Shown here piece by piece: positions 25,546 to 34,710 of a stretch of 64,000 bases of DNA. The stretch comes from BOG-932 sp965276835 (lineage in GTDB: Bacteria > Pseudomonadota > Alphaproteobacteria > BOG-932 > Roseiterribacteraceae), in the NCBI GenBank assembly GCA_965276835.1, contig OZ255631.1:1488001-1552000 (forward strand), read 5' to 3'. The translations under genes and the position numbers were made by a program. Below the pieces are notes generated by a model. It saw only the letters and a list, made by a program, of their open reading frames with translations. It had not been told where the DNA came from and made no database searches. The first letter of the stretch is position 1, and the number at the start of each line of letters is the position of its first letter.

Positions 25546-27236
25546 GACGACACCCGCGCTGCGGCGTGGAAAGCGAGATCTGTTTCCAGCTCCTCGGCGC
25601 TGCCGATATAGGACACCCATTCCTGAACGCCGATCTCGCCAGCAAGGAGATAGGGATGTCCGACAAGCGCCATCGACTGGCCGGCGCGCTCGGTGAGCCA
25701 GACACGACGGGCCTCGTCGAGCTGACGATTGCGCAGCAGATCGCAGAGCGTCTGATCGGGCATTAGGATCTCGCCGATCAGCCGACGCCCGCTGATGCCT
25801 GGAATTCCGATCTTGCCTGACTTCGGCATGCAGTGCTGGCAGCCGGCGCCGCGGGCGAAGAGCCCGCCGGCATGCTGCCCGACTGGCTTTTCGAACCGCT
25901 CCATGAGGACGTCGAGCGCGGGCTCCGCGCGTGCTGCGTCGGCCAGCAAACGCCGGCAGCCCCGGCAGAGCTTCGGCACCAGGCGTTGCGAGTACCAGCA
26001 TGCGTGCCGCTCCGCGCTGAAAGCCAGCAAACTCGGCACGCCGAGCTCCTCATATCGGCTGGGAATATTGAGGACCCCGGCGCAGTGGATCGTCGTCGAG
26101 ACCAGTTTTCCGGTATTGGCGGCGTCGAACGCCATGCGCGCCGGCGGACCTTCACGGCACTCACCGACGCGGACGACATGCGGCGCGATCCTGAGCGACG
26201 CCTTGAGCGCCTCGGTGAAACTGTCGGATTCGTCGCCGGCGCCGTCCTGGACCGGAAAATAGATGATTCGCGGGTCGAGCCCTTCCGGAGGATCGTCGAC
26301 CGATGCGACGGTGAGCCTGCCGTCACGGCTGTCGAGCATGTCCGCGAGCCACAGAGTCAGTGTCGTCGATTTGCCGTGTTCGGTCGGCGCGCCGATCGTG
26401 AGCAGGCCTTTCCCGAGCGTCTGGACATAGAGCAGCGTGCGCTCCACCTCGCGCGGCAAACCGAGAGCGGCGAGGCCCTTCCCTGCTACGGGCAGCCTCT
26501 CGTAGATAACACGGATATTGAGGTGGCGTCCGCTCGCCAGTTTGGCGAAATGCAGACGCAACGAGAACACACCAAGCGGAAGCTTGTACCGCTTGTTGAC
26601 GGTTACCTTCTGATTCTTGCTCGGGTTCGGCGTCGCATCGCCATTGTCGCCAAAATAGAAGGCAGTGGTAATCAGGGCCTCAAGCTCGTCGTGATGAAAT
26701 TCCTCGACGACGCCTGATAGGAATCCGTCGATCTGGAATCGGACCTCGGCCGAACGCTGTTCTTCGTTGAACTTGACCTGAATGTCGGAGGTTCGGTGGG
26801 CGGCAGCCATTTCCACCATCGCAACGAAGCGCGCCTTGATCCCTTCGGCATTGTCGAGGCTCCTGATCGCCTCGGTGCCATACAATTCGCGGATCACAGC
26901 GAGCTCGACAGGCTCCGGGTCGCTGAGCGCGATGCCAAGACGGCGCGCGCGATCCTGGAGGGAACGGGCCTGGGGATCGCTGATCGCCGCACTATGGATA
27001 TAGAACTTACCGTCCGACAGGACCGCGACATTGCGCCGAAGCATTTCGTCGATGTCGCCGAGCGGACCGCCGGGCGCGGTCAGGACGCTCCGCCCTGTCG
27101 CTGATGGCTCCGCGCCGCGCGTCGCCGGATGCGTTGCATCGCTGAAGCGCGCTGCATCCTCGTTCCGAGTGCGCCACAAACCAACCCGGCTCAATCTGCG
27201 CCCGGCGCGCGCGACGATTCCATTCGGCCCGCTCAT
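25542..27236 (-). CDS. pilQ: PilQ, pilus assembly ATPase (GspE/VirB11 class)
   Basis: 564-residue secretion ATPase powering pilus extension. The Walker A motif GAPTEHGKSTT is at 282-292, the Asp-box-like region is VASVDDPPEG, and the Walker B equivalent is VRVGECREGP. The His box ATTIHC-like region is LVSTTIHCAGVLNIPSR. A Cys zinc-finger pattern follows (CRGCRR... GAGCQHC), as in PilB/GspE proteins. The ATG at 27236 overlaps the pilP stop by 4 bases. In the R64 scheme PilQ is the ATPase, not the secretin of the same name. Confidence 0.93.
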   Translation of the reverse strand: MSGPNGIVARAGRRLSRVGLWRTRNEDAARFSDATHPATRGAEPSATGRSVLTAPGGPLGDIDEMLRRNVAVLSDGKFYIHSAAISDPQARSLQDRARRLGIALSDPEPVELAVIRELYGTEAIRSLDNAEGIKARFVAMVEMAAAHRTSDIQVKFNEEQRSAEVRFQIDGFLSGVVEEFHHDELEALITTAFYFGDNGDATPNPSKNQKVTVNKRYKLPLGVFSLRLHFAKLASGRHLNIRVIYERLPVAGKGLAALGLPREVERTLLYVQTLGKGLLTIGAPTEHGKSTTLTLWLADMLDSRDGRLTVASVDDPPEGLDPRIIYFPVQDGAGDESDSFTEALKASLRIAPHVVRVGECREGPPARMAFDAANTGKLVSTTIHCAGVLNIPSRYEELGVPSLLAFSAERHACWYSQRLVPKLCRGCRRLLADAARAEPALDVLMERFEKPVGQHAGGLFARGAGCQHCMPKSGKIGIPGISGRRLIGEILMPDQTLCDLLRNRQLDEARRVWLTERAGQSMALVGHPYLLAGEIGVQEWVSYIGSAEELETDLAFHAAARVSS

Positions 27237-27763
27237 TTGTCCTGACCACGATCGCCAAAGGCCAGCGAGCTTTCGTCCCCGCGCGACATTTTGATACGAA
27301 CGTCGTCAAATGTAATCGCGGTAACCGTCAGGCCATCGGGAAGGACAGACCCCGCGTGCACGGTCATGTGATGACCGTCGGCGAGAACCAGGACCGCGCT
27401 TAGCGCGCCGCCGGCGCCATTGATCTGCGCGACGGTCGGCAACACGGCGATGCCGGCCGGCACCGTCCCCTCGCCGATTGCGGCATTCCCCTTTGGGCAT
27501 ATATCGGCAGGCCCGAACCCGGTATCGCAAAGCTTCTTGAGCGCCTGCGCCTGCTCGGTCAGCTGGCTGTAGCGGTAGGTCTGCAATTGGCTGTTGGCCA
27601 TCGCCGCCTGGAAGTCCTGACTCAAAGGCGCGAGCTCTGGCGGTGCCGGCGGATGCGCCGCGGCGACGGGCGCACTGTTGGCAGCAGCCGGGACCGGCGG
27701 CTCGGCCAGCGCGCAATTCGAGGCGAGGGCCACGCACACGGCCAATCTGCTAATTGCTTGCAT
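27233..27763 (-). CDS. pilP: PilP-like periplasmic pilus assembly protein
   Basis: 176-residue protein with a signal peptide (about 1-20, VCVALASNCALA), a Pro/Ala spacer (21-45), a short helical region (LTEQAQALKKL) and a C-terminal OB-like domain (AVLVLADGHHMTVHAGSVLPDGLTV), the usual layout of PilP in R64-type operons. It probably links the secretin to the inner-membrane parts. It overlaps the pilO stop by 14 bases and the pilQ start by 4. Confidence 0.78.
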   Translation of the reverse strand: MQAISRLAVCVALASNCALAEPPVPAAANSAPVAAAHPPAPPELAPLSQDFQAAMANSQLQTYRYSQLTEQAQALKKLCDTGFGPADICPKGNAAIGEGTVPAGIAVLPTVAQINGAGGALSAVLVLADGHHMTVHAGSVLPDGLTVTAITFDDVRIKMSRGDESSLAFGDRGQDK

Positions 27764-29000
27764 AGAGGGTCCCCGAAAGTTGCCAGAGGTTGTCGCTGGG
27801 GGTGAACGTCAGCGTTTCGAGGCTGATCGAACCGAGCCGGGCGATTGCTGCGGCCCAGACGATCGCCGGCGCTTGAGTTTGGTAACTCCAGGTGAAGGCC
27901 ACCCAGGGCTGGCTGGCCTCGGCGGCCGGGGCCTCGCCCGGCAGTGGCCGTCTGGCCGACTGCAGCATGAGAGTGCCGTTCAGACGCTGCGCGAGATCGA
28001 TGCCGATTAGCTGGTAGCGCTGCCTTGGCGGAAATTGGGCGGCCGCGGACATCCGCGGCAAACCGGCAAGCGGCAGTGCGAGGATGGCGGTGCGGCCGTC
28101 ATCGGATAGTTGCGCTGCCGGCACGATGCTTCTCAGCGCGCTGATCTGACCGGCGAGGTCTCGCACAAAACTCAGCGTGATGCCTTCGCCGCCCTGACAG
28201 CTATATTTGCTGAGCATCCAGCCGGGTACGGCGATATAGCGTTGGGCGTCGCGGAACGCGGAGAGGCAGCGGTCGATTGCAAGACCGGCCGGGGTCCACA
28301 CTGCCGCAATTGGTTTCGGCGCCTGGAACGGGACCGGCCCAACGGGGTCCGGCGCTGTCAGGCCTCGGATGAGCAGACCCGCCAGCGCGCAGACCGCTAC
28401 ACCGGCCGAGATCAGCGCGATCTGGATTCGTCGGCGACGCGTCAGCAGCCAGAGCGACACCAGATGCAGTGCCTGGGAACGCACCAGGAGATCCTGCGGA
28501 CTGACGGACCGGGAGTCCGGGATGTCCCACTCCGCCGGCACGAATTTGCGGCGCCAGCTGGTCGGGCTCTGCCGGATCAGTGCTTCGACCCGTGCCCTCG
28601 CCTCGGCGGCTTCGGCGACGATCGCGTCGCCATCGGGCAGAAAACCTTTGCGATCGATCGCCAGGACGATCCAGCGCCCGTCCTCGAGCGGGAAAGCGGC
28701 AAGGGTCGCGGCGCCGGCCGCGTCGGCAATCGCCGCTGCGCCGATCAGAGGCCGGTAGAATGCCCCTCGGATTCCGGTTGGTGCATTGCGAATCGTCGCG
28801 AGGCCGAACTGATTGAAGCTCCGGTGGAGCGCGACAAAGTTCGCGCCTTCGGCTATGGCGGCCGCCTCGGCATCGCCGGCGAGCGACAACTGCCCCGCAG
28901 CCGATGTCCAACGCAGACCAAAGGCGTAGGACTTGCCGCCGACCGCAAGGATCTCGGCCTCCGAGCCCGAGTCATGGCGTATCCCGCGCATCTCGATCAC
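27750..29000 (-). CDS. pilO: PilO-like inner-membrane pilus protein (PilO2 family)
   Basis: 416 residues. The cytoplasmic N-terminal half (SYAFGLRWTSA..., to about residue 190) is followed by one membrane segment (IQIALISAGVAVCALAGLLIRG, about 193-215) and a periplasmic domain. This matches the type 4b pilus protein PilO2 of thin-pilus operons and connects the ATPase side to the periplasmic complex. GTG start at 29000 overlaps the pilN stop by 4 bases. Confidence 0.8.
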   Translation of the reverse strand: MIEMRGIRHDSGSEAEILAVGGKSYAFGLRWTSAAGQLSLAGDAEAAAIAEGANFVALHRSFNQFGLATIRNAPTGIRGAFYRPLIGAAAIADAAGAATLAAFPLEDGRWIVLAIDRKGFLPDGDAIVAEAAEARARVEALIRQSPTSWRRKFVPAEWDIPDSRSVSPQDLLVRSQALHLVSLWLLTRRRRIQIALISAGVAVCALAGLLIRGLTAPDPVGPVPFQAPKPIAAVWTPAGLAIDRCLSAFRDAQRYIAVPGWMLSKYSCQGGEGITLSFVRDLAGQISALRSIVPAAQLSDDGRTAILALPLAGLPRMSAAAQFPPRQRYQLIGIDLAQRLNGTLMLQSARRPLPGEAPAAEASQPWVAFTWSYQTQAPAIVWAAAIARLGSISLETLTFTPSDNLWQLSGTLYASN

Positions 29001-30766
29001 TCGCCCCGAAAATCGTGCGTGGCGAAGAGGTCGGCCGTTGCCGCAGGACCGTTCGCCGCGTCGGGGACCGGACCTTTGAGAATGACGGCCCTTAAGATGA
29101 GAAGCAGGCGCGTGCGAACGAGCGAAGCCTTCTGCTCGCCATCGAGCCAGTTGGTGAACCAGCCGAGGCCGCTCTGGTTGCGGCTTGCAGTGTATTGGTC
29201 GTAGCCGAGCGATGCGACCTGCTCGCCGGATCCGATCACGACATTGATCGAGAAGTTTCGTTCGGTGGTGGTCAACAGATCGAGCGAAGCGCCCTGCCCG
29301 ACCGATTGCTGAGTCTCGCTCGAGATCGCCGAATTCTCGACGCTGGCGATCAGCGATATGTCCGACGTGCCGACGACGCGCGGCAGGATCTGCAACGAGA
29401 ATCCGGTCGGGATGGTCGAGGCCTGGGCTGCTGTCGTGGCGGCACCCGCCTGGGCGACGGTGCTGAACTGAACCGACCGGATAATGTCGGTGTTGGTAAC
29501 CAGCTTGAGCGACGACGGGACGCCATTCTGAGTAATGATCGACCCGGTCTGGACGTCGGCCAGCCTGTTGTTGCTAGCTAGAGCCTTAATGACTGCGGAC
29601 GTCCCGTTCCATTCGCTGGTCGGGCGTGACACGGCAAAGCTCGCGGTGCCGATCGTCCCGCTAAAGGACGGCACGACATCGGCCAGGCCATAGGTGAGCC
29701 CGGTCTTGGCGTCGGTGTAGAGCGCGTTCAGCGACATGCCGAAGTCGTCGCTGCGGTCGGTATTGATGTAGATCGCCGTGATCTCGACCGCGATGCGGGC
29801 GGACAGTGATCGGTTCAAACTCTCGAAGTAGGATGCGACGCGCCGCATCGTTGCCGGCGACGCAACCACCGCGACGGAACCGGCCGCGCGCTGTGTCACG
29901 AAGTGGCCAGGTGCGGGCACGAGCGCGGCTAGGGTGGTGTCGATCTCCTTCCAGACATCGAGATCGATCTTCGTGCTGGTCTGCTGGCTGGAGCTGTCGC
30001 CCCCGTCGCTGCTTCCCGCCGAACTTCCGCTTGAACCGCTACTTCCGTTGGAGCCGCCGGCGGAACTCGCCTGGGCAGGGCTCGGTGTTGCGCCGGATAC
30101 TTCGGAGGTTATCTGCTTGACCGACGGATCGGCACGGACCTCGAAGACCCGCGTCACCAGCCGGTCGATCGTTATCTTACCGTTCTTATAGGACCAATCG
30201 CAGTCGAAGCGCTGCGCGATTTCATCGAGAATCGTCTCCAGCGGCATGTCGCGGAAGTCGGGCACGAATTCGCCGTCATCTCCGGACAGGAGAGGCGCGA
30301 CGCCGCTGGAGCTCGTCGGTCCCGGAGCCGGCAGGCCCGGAACGGCATTGGCATGGGCTAGAAGCGCTGTCGCTGGATCGCCAAGTGCCGCGCCAGCCGC
30401 AAGTGCAACACCGCCGATCTGCCCTTCGACCCGGATCGGTAGGTGCCCCGCTGCCTGGCTGAGCGCTCCGGCAAATTCCGATAGGCTTATCGGCACCGAC
30501 CGGCGGATCGTCAGCCGCAGGGCGGCGGTCTTGGGCGGGAGCGGCTCGCCATGACCTGACCGGGTGACGCGGCTGCCAAAATACGGGGCCGCGCCTAATG
30601 CCACCTGGCTGCGATCGTCCGCTGCTGGACGGACATCCTTGTAGGCATCGGCCTTGCCGGCGATATCGCGCTCCTCGCGCGCAGTGGACATCAATGTGCA
30701 GCCCGAAAGTGTGGGCGTCAGGGCCAAGATCGAGACGGCGGCGAGAAGCGGAGATGCGCGCATCAT
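28997..30766 (-). CDS. pilN: PilN, lipoprotein secretin of the pilus
   Basis: 589-residue outer-membrane secretin. The start is a pair of ATGs at 30766-30761, giving a lipoprotein signal with lipobox LSGC (Cys about 23). An N-terminal domain with the STN-like PDFRDMPLETILDEIAQRF follows. A Ser/Gly-rich linker (about 270-300, GGSNGSSGSSGSSAGSSDGGDSSS) separates it from the secretin domain, which ends SLQILPRV and RTRLLLILRAVILKG. It forms the pilus exit pore. ATGA overlaps tie it to the genes on both sides. Confidence 0.9.
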   Translation of the reverse strand: MMRASPLLAAVSILALTPTLSGCTLMSTAREERDIAGKADAYKDVRPAADDRSQVALGAAPYFGSRVTRSGHGEPLPPKTAALRLTIRRSVPISLSEFAGALSQAAGHLPIRVEGQIGGVALAAGAALGDPATALLAHANAVPGLPAPGPTSSSGVAPLLSGDDGEFVPDFRDMPLETILDEIAQRFDCDWSYKNGKITIDRLVTRVFEVRADPSVKQITSEVSGATPSPAQASSAGGSNGSSGSSGSSAGSSDGGDSSSQQTSTKIDLDVWKEIDTTLAALVPAPGHFVTQRAAGSVAVVASPATMRRVASYFESLNRSLSARIAVEITAIYINTDRSDDFGMSLNALYTDAKTGLTYGLADVVPSFSGTIGTASFAVSRPTSEWNGTSAVIKALASNNRLADVQTGSIITQNGVPSSLKLVTNTDIIRSVQFSTVAQAGAATTAAQASTIPTGFSLQILPRVVGTSDISLIASVENSAISSETQQSVGQGASLDLLTTTERNFSINVVIGSGEQVASLGYDQYTASRNQSGLGWFTNWLDGEQKASLVRTRLLLILRAVILKGPVPDAANGPAATADLFATHDFRGE

Positions 30767-31122
30767 TCCGCCCCGATCTCGGTGACAACAATGACGTGAT
30801 TGACGGTGAGCTCGATGCGTGGGCGCGCAGCGGCCCGGCCAAACCCCTCCGCCAGCAGCTTGAGTGCTTCCTCGATCGACCCGGGAAGGGAACCAGGGAC
30901 ATCGACCGGCCAATCGGCGTCGGTGAGGAACTGCGGCGCCGGCCAGCCGGCCCGCTGCGCCCAATTCCCGAGAGTGGTCTTCAGTGAGGCCGAGACCGGC
31001 CAGGGCGCCTGACTCGTCGAGGCGGCCGGCACAGGGCGACCTGCCCGGGCCACCGGCGAACCGGCGCCCGCCTGGAGCGCCAAGCCTGTGGCAAAGATGA
31101 AGACCAAACTCTGTCGGACCAT
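30763..31122 (-). CDS. pilL: TcpQ/PilL-like pilus protein
   Basis: 119 residues. Signal peptide (about 1-26, FIFATGLALQAGAGSPVARA), then a compact domain with LKTTLGNWAQRAGWPAPQFL, DVPGSLPGSIEEALKLLAEGF and IELTVNHVIVV, typical of the TcpQ domain that helps secretin assembly. It is the first gene of the pilus operon, and its stop overlaps the pilN start. R64 PilL is longer, so this is a short version; the symbol is given by position. Confidence 0.7.
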   Translation of the reverse strand: MVRQSLVFIFATGLALQAGAGSPVARAGRPVPAASTSQAPWPVSASLKTTLGNWAQRAGWPAPQFLTDADWPVDVPGSLPGSIEEALKLLAEGFGRAAARPRIELTVNHVIVVTEIGAE

Positions 31123-31581
31123 TGCTGGAGCCTCCGGGGAGAACCGTTCAAGGCCCGCACCCTGAAACCCCCGGAGGCATGAGTCAATGATTTTTCTTGA
31201 GCTATTTCAATAACTTAGATCATACTGAGGGAGGTTGCAAACGGTGTAGAGACGGGCTCGGGCATACAAGAAGCAGCCTAGATCCCAGCAAAAAAATTGA
31301 CGATTGTGCACCTTCTTCCCTTCCGGCCTCCTCTCGCGCCAGGGGGCGATGCCACCGGGCCGAGACCGCGAGGCGGGCTCGGTTCACGAGTACCCGGCGC
31401 GCGGCAGGCCGCGCGGGCGCCTTCATATTGGAGTCGCACGTCTCAGGAACTAGCCGGCTGATGAAAATCCGCCCCGGGCTTCACACCGAACGCTTGGGCG
31501 GATTGAAGTTGTCCAAAGACCGCCGGAGTGCCAAACAAGGCGCCGGCATTCAGCCAGGAGAGCCGACCAAGGAAGATCGAA
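31123..31581. other. Intergenic region upstream of pilus operon
   Basis: 459 bases between the divergent pilL-like gene and the UPF0489 gene. An AT-rich segment (31181-31235), with runs such as TTTTTCTTGAG and TTTCAATAAC, stands out against the GC-rich background and is the likely site of the promoters for one or both. No gene, strong hairpin or repeat is seen. Confidence 0.5.
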
Positions 31582-32553
31582 ATGATCGGTGGCTTTGCTT
31601 TGAACCCACGCGACGCACTCACGCGCCGGACAATTGGTGGAAAGCCGGTGGTTTGCTTCGACAGCCACCACTATGCGCTGCTGCCCTGGCAGGAGTGGCG
31701 ACAGAAGCTAGGCCAGCCGTTGCATCTCCTCACCATTGACTACCACACCGATACCCATTTGGCGTTCCTGAGGTATGCCCACAACGTTCGCGGCGGTAAT
31801 CCGGCAGCAACGAAGCCTCACGCGAAACAAGATCGGGCCGCGCGGCTTGCTAAGCTGTCATGGGATGACGATGCCTCAGTCGAGGCCGCGGTACGCGATC
31901 TCCATCACGACGAGCATATCGATGCAGCGATCCAATGTGGGATCGTGGAAACAGTTTTTGTGCTGGGTCACGAGCGCAACGATGCACTGGAGTCGTTAGA
32001 AATGGAGGCATGGTGGGAGCGAAACCCAAACATTCTGGCACAGCCCGGCGACCCTAGACCCGAGCCTCCGTTCACCTACGCGATTCCTTCAAACCGGGTA
32101 GTCCTTCTCGCAGACGACAAGCCACATCAAGGAGAGAAGGCCCTCCACAAGTGGCGAAGCGAGATCATCGACACTGATTATCTGCGGGCCCGGCTTGCCA
32201 ACGCGGCTGACGTCTGCCGCTCAGCCAAGGAAGCCGATCCGTTCTCGGCACCGTTCATCCTCGACATAGACCTGGATGCATTCAATACGCGCCAGGCGAT
32301 CGAGCCGAAGGATCCAAGTGCGTTTTACGATCTGATTCGCAGAGCGCACGGCATCACCATCGCGCTGGAGCCAGATTGCGTGAAGAACTGCCAACGTAAG
32401 GGCCAGAAACTCACGGCTGCCTGGCTGGAAGAGCGGCTTCTCGCCCACATTGAGAAGGCGTTGTCACCGCCGCTTCCGCAAGCGGAAGACGTTAATTCCA
32501 GTGATCTCGTCGACCCCAAAGCGGATGATGCTTCGACGATAGAAGCGACATGA
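31582..32553 (+). CDS. UPF0489 family protein (arginase-like fold)
   Basis: 323 residues. Motifs CFDSHHYALL, TIDYHTDTH and FILDIDLDAF have the spacing of metal-binding Asp/His residues in arginase-like folds, as in UPF0489. No catalytic activity is established for this family. The ATG at 31582 is preceded by AAGGAAG and gives MIGGFALNP; an upstream frame extension looks non-coding. It stands alone on the plus strand between the pilus operon and the conjugation-like remnant, convergent with the latter, so it may be cargo. Confidence 0.72.
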   Translation: MIGGFALNPRDALTRRTIGGKPVVCFDSHHYALLPWQEWRQKLGQPLHLLTIDYHTDTHLAFLRYAHNVRGGNPAATKPHAKQDRAARLAKLSWDDDASVEAAVRDLHHDEHIDAAIQCGIVETVFVLGHERNDALESLEMEAWWERNPNILAQPGDPRPEPPFTYAIPSNRVVLLADDKPHQGEKALHKWRSEIIDTDYLRARLANAADVCRSAKEADPFSAPFILDIDLDAFNTRQAIEPKDPSAFYDLIRRAHGITIALEPDCVKNCQRKGQKLTAAWLEERLLAHIEKALSPPLPQAEDVNSSDLVDPKADDASTIEAT

Positions 32554-32561
32554 CGTCCCGA

Positions 32562-33167
32562 TTAGCGGCCTCGCAACGGCACGAACAACCCGCCCAGATT
32601 TGACGAAGGGACGAGCTCGGATTGCCGCCCAAGCTCGAAGAACAAGCGCGCCTCCGCTGGCGGTGCGCGTTCAGCCGGCCCTACGGCGTTTAGCCCAGCC
32701 AAACGGCCAAGATAGGTACGCGTCTCGTCCGGTAAAGCCGCCGCCCCTTCCAGATAGGAATTCACACGGGAAGGTCCGGCGTTATAGGCAGCGAACATAT
32801 TTGGGTAGCCGTATTGCCGGTAGAGTTCGCTGAGGAATGCGGCGCCTGCGAAGATATTGTCGCGCGGGTCATAAGGGTCCGCGCCAAACCCGTAGCGGTC
32901 GCGCAGATAGTTCCAGGTGCCCGGCATGATCTGCATCAGCCCCATCGCGCCTGCGGGCGACGTGATCGGCCGCCCTTGCAGCATCGTGTTTCCACCGCTT
33001 TCAACACGCATCACAGAGCGTATCCAGGCCTCGGGTAGTTCGAACGTCCGGGCGGCTTCGGCAATCAGCCCATTCCAGCGATCCATGGGCGCGGCTTGCG
33101 CACGGGCCGCTTCGGCGAAGCACGCCGTGACCAACAGCGACGCAAGCAAGCGCGCTAACGCTGCCAT
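32562..33167 (-). CDS. Lytic transglycosylase (conjugation-type, SLT domain)
   Basis: 201-residue SLT-domain protein with a signal peptide (about 1-23, LLVTACFAEAARA). Catalytic Glu56 lies in MRVESGGN, followed by the family blocks GAMGLMQIMPGTW, YDPRDNIFAGAAFL and AAYNAGPS. Such proteins (TrbN/VirB1-like) open peptidoglycan for conjugative machinery. It overlaps the TraF-type gene by 13 bases, a typical order in integrative conjugative elements. Confidence 0.87.
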   Translation of the reverse strand: MAALARLLASLLVTACFAEAARAQAAPMDRWNGLIAEAARTFELPEAWIRSVMRVESGGNTMLQGRPITSPAGAMGLMQIMPGTWNYLRDRYGFGADPYDPRDNIFAGAAFLSELYRQYGYPNMFAAYNAGPSRVNSYLEGAAALPDETRTYLGRLAGLNAVGPAERAPPAEARLFFELGRQSELVPSSNLGGLFVPLRGR

Positions 33168-33676
33168 AAAAGTGTCAGCCGACCGATCACGGCGTTCAGC
33201 GAAACCGGGCCAAAATAGCGGCTGTCGAAAGAATCGGGCGCACCGGTCATGAGCAAGAAGATTTCGTCCTTGGCGAGTACCCTACAGCCCGTCCAGGCGG
33301 GAAGCGGCCTTCCCTGCCCGTCAGTCGATTTCCGTGTGGCAACCGGCACACCATCTACCGTGATGATTCCGTCGGTCGCGCAAACACGGTTCCCAGCTCG
33401 GGCTTCGACGCGCTTCACGAGGGGCACGCTCGCGGGAATGTAATTGCGGCGTGCAGCGAGCTCGCGAATGCTGCCCGGCGTGCGGACCAGCACCAGGTCG
33501 CCGACATGAACGGGTGGCGCCGGCACGACCCGATAGAATCCGATCGGAGCACTGGCCGTCGCGTTGTAGATAACCAAGGGTCGATGCTGCCGGGAAAGCA
33601 TGAACCCGGCGGCGAGCGCCCCTAAGAACAGGGCAAACGCTCTTCTTCGTCGCTTGTCCGGCACGCCTCCACTCAC
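33155..33676 (-). CDS. traF: TraF-type S26 signal peptidase
   Basis: 173-residue S26 serine peptidase with one N-terminal membrane segment (about 12-28). The Ser-Lys dyad is visible: Ser42 in SAPIGFYRV and Lys88 in PLVKRVEA. Residues GTIRYFGPVS-like DSFDSRYFGPVSLNAVIG complete the fold. TraF matures the conjugative pilin in RP4-type systems. The start overlaps the HTH gene stop by 4 bases, and it overlaps the transglycosylase by 13. Confidence 0.85.
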   Translation of the reverse strand: MSGGVPDKRRRRAFALFLGALAAGFMLSRQHRPLVIYNATASAPIGFYRVVPAPPVHVGDLVLVRTPGSIRELAARRNYIPASVPLVKRVEARAGNRVCATDGIITVDGVPVATRKSTDGQGRPLPAWTGCRVLAKDEIFLLMTGAPDSFDSRYFGPVSLNAVIGRLTLLWQR

Positions 33677-33924
33677 CGGGATAAGTCTCCGGACGGCTTC
33701 TCAGCTTGGCGGTTTGCGCAGCCGTTCGCCTCCGACCAGCCATCTAGATCGGCGATGTGGTAGCGCACGTAGCGCCCGTGTTTTCGGTAAGGCGGCCCCC
33801 TACGCTCCCGGCGCATTTTCTCAAGCGTCTGCTTCGCCAAGCCGATGTAATGCGCCGCCTGGTCCGTCGTCAGAAACGGACTGCCCTTCTTGGCTTCGGC
33901 AGCGCGATCGATGGTGTCGCTCAT
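33673..33924 (-). CDS. AlpA-like helix-turn-helix regulator
   Basis: 83 residues. The start ATG at 33924 gives MSDTIDRAAEAKKG. FLTTDQAAHYIGLAKQTLEKMRRERRGPPYRKHGRYVRY is the HTH_17/excisionase-type winged helix. Genes of this kind sit at the head of replication or transfer modules of conjugative elements and control them. Stop overlaps traF start by 4 bases. Confidence 0.78.
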   Translation of the reverse strand: MSDTIDRAAEAKKGSPFLTTDQAAHYIGLAKQTLEKMRRERRGPPYRKHGRYVRYHIADLDGWSEANGCANRQAEKPSGDLSR

Positions 33925-34285
33925 CGCAATGGGCCCGCTGAATAAGGCCAGTAAAACGGCCCGCGAATCCCCGTCTCCAAAAGCCACTCAAATCGCCGGA
34001 TTGAACAGATGGAGTTGCGGTAGCGGCCCTTCTCTGCGATTCTGAACATCTGAGCGCAAATTCGCTCAGGGGGCGTTGGAACCCCACGCGTGTCTGGCCT
34101 TCGGCCGGACGACAGCACTATGTCCAGGGTCTTCGGGCCTAAAGGTGCTGTGCGCCCGCACGCGTGCGTTCCAAACGTCCGGCTTTGGGCAGGCCGGACG
34201 GCAAGAAGTGCCACGCTGCGGCCAAAAATGACCGCTTGCTGTAGGTGGTTCGTGCGTTCCACGCTCGGATGGAGCAGAGGCGCCG
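33925..34285. other. Intergenic region of conjugative remnant
   Basis: 361 bases between the divergent HTH and DUF2285-like genes, with no coding character. It has an 8-bp inverted repeat, CGTCCGGC (34176-34183) with GCCGGACG (34193-34200), and other GGCCGGAC-like words around 34090-34115. These may be operators for the HTH protein. No attachment site or integrase is seen. Confidence 0.4.
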
Positions 34286-34657
34286 ATGGGGAAATATACA
34301 TCTGACCGGTCAGCATGTGACGATGCCTTGCCGGACAAGCCGAGTCAGGATTCCGACTGTCTTTCTCAGGCGGGGAGCGAACCAGGTTCCGCCACCTATC
34401 CGGCTGTTGCCGAACGGGCGGAATGGTCGGAAGCGATCACCTATTACGACCGGCAGCATATCGTGACCTATGCGCGCCTGCTCTCCGCCGAACGAGATGG
34501 AGTCGATTGGCGAGAGGCCGTACGCGAAATCCTGCTCCAAGACCCGGACCAGCACCCGAAGGAAGCCCGAATCTGCTGGGAATCGCATATCGAGCGTGCG
34601 CGGTGGATTTCTACGGAGGGATTCCGGCTGGCGGTTGAGCGCGCGAACGCGCACTGA
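34286..34657 (+). CDS. DUF2285-like protein of conjugative elements
   Basis: 123 residues. The C-terminal half, YDRQHIVTYARLLSAERDGVDWREAVREILLQDPDQHPKEARICWESHIERARWISTEGFR, has the pattern of DUF2285-type DNA-associated proteins found in alphaproteobacterial integrative elements (assignment from memory). The N-terminus (1-45) is low in structure. It is convergent with the luxI-phyH gene and divergent from the HTH gene. Confidence 0.58.
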   Translation: MGKYTSDRSACDDALPDKPSQDSDCLSQAGSEPGSATYPAVAERAEWSEAITYYDRQHIVTYARLLSAERDGVDWREAVREILLQDPDQHPKEARICWESHIERARWISTEGFRLAVERANAH

Positions 34658-34710
34658 GCCGACGCGCAAGCGGGCGCTGCTCGTCGCGCTTCGCCATGGA
34701 GTGACCGCAG

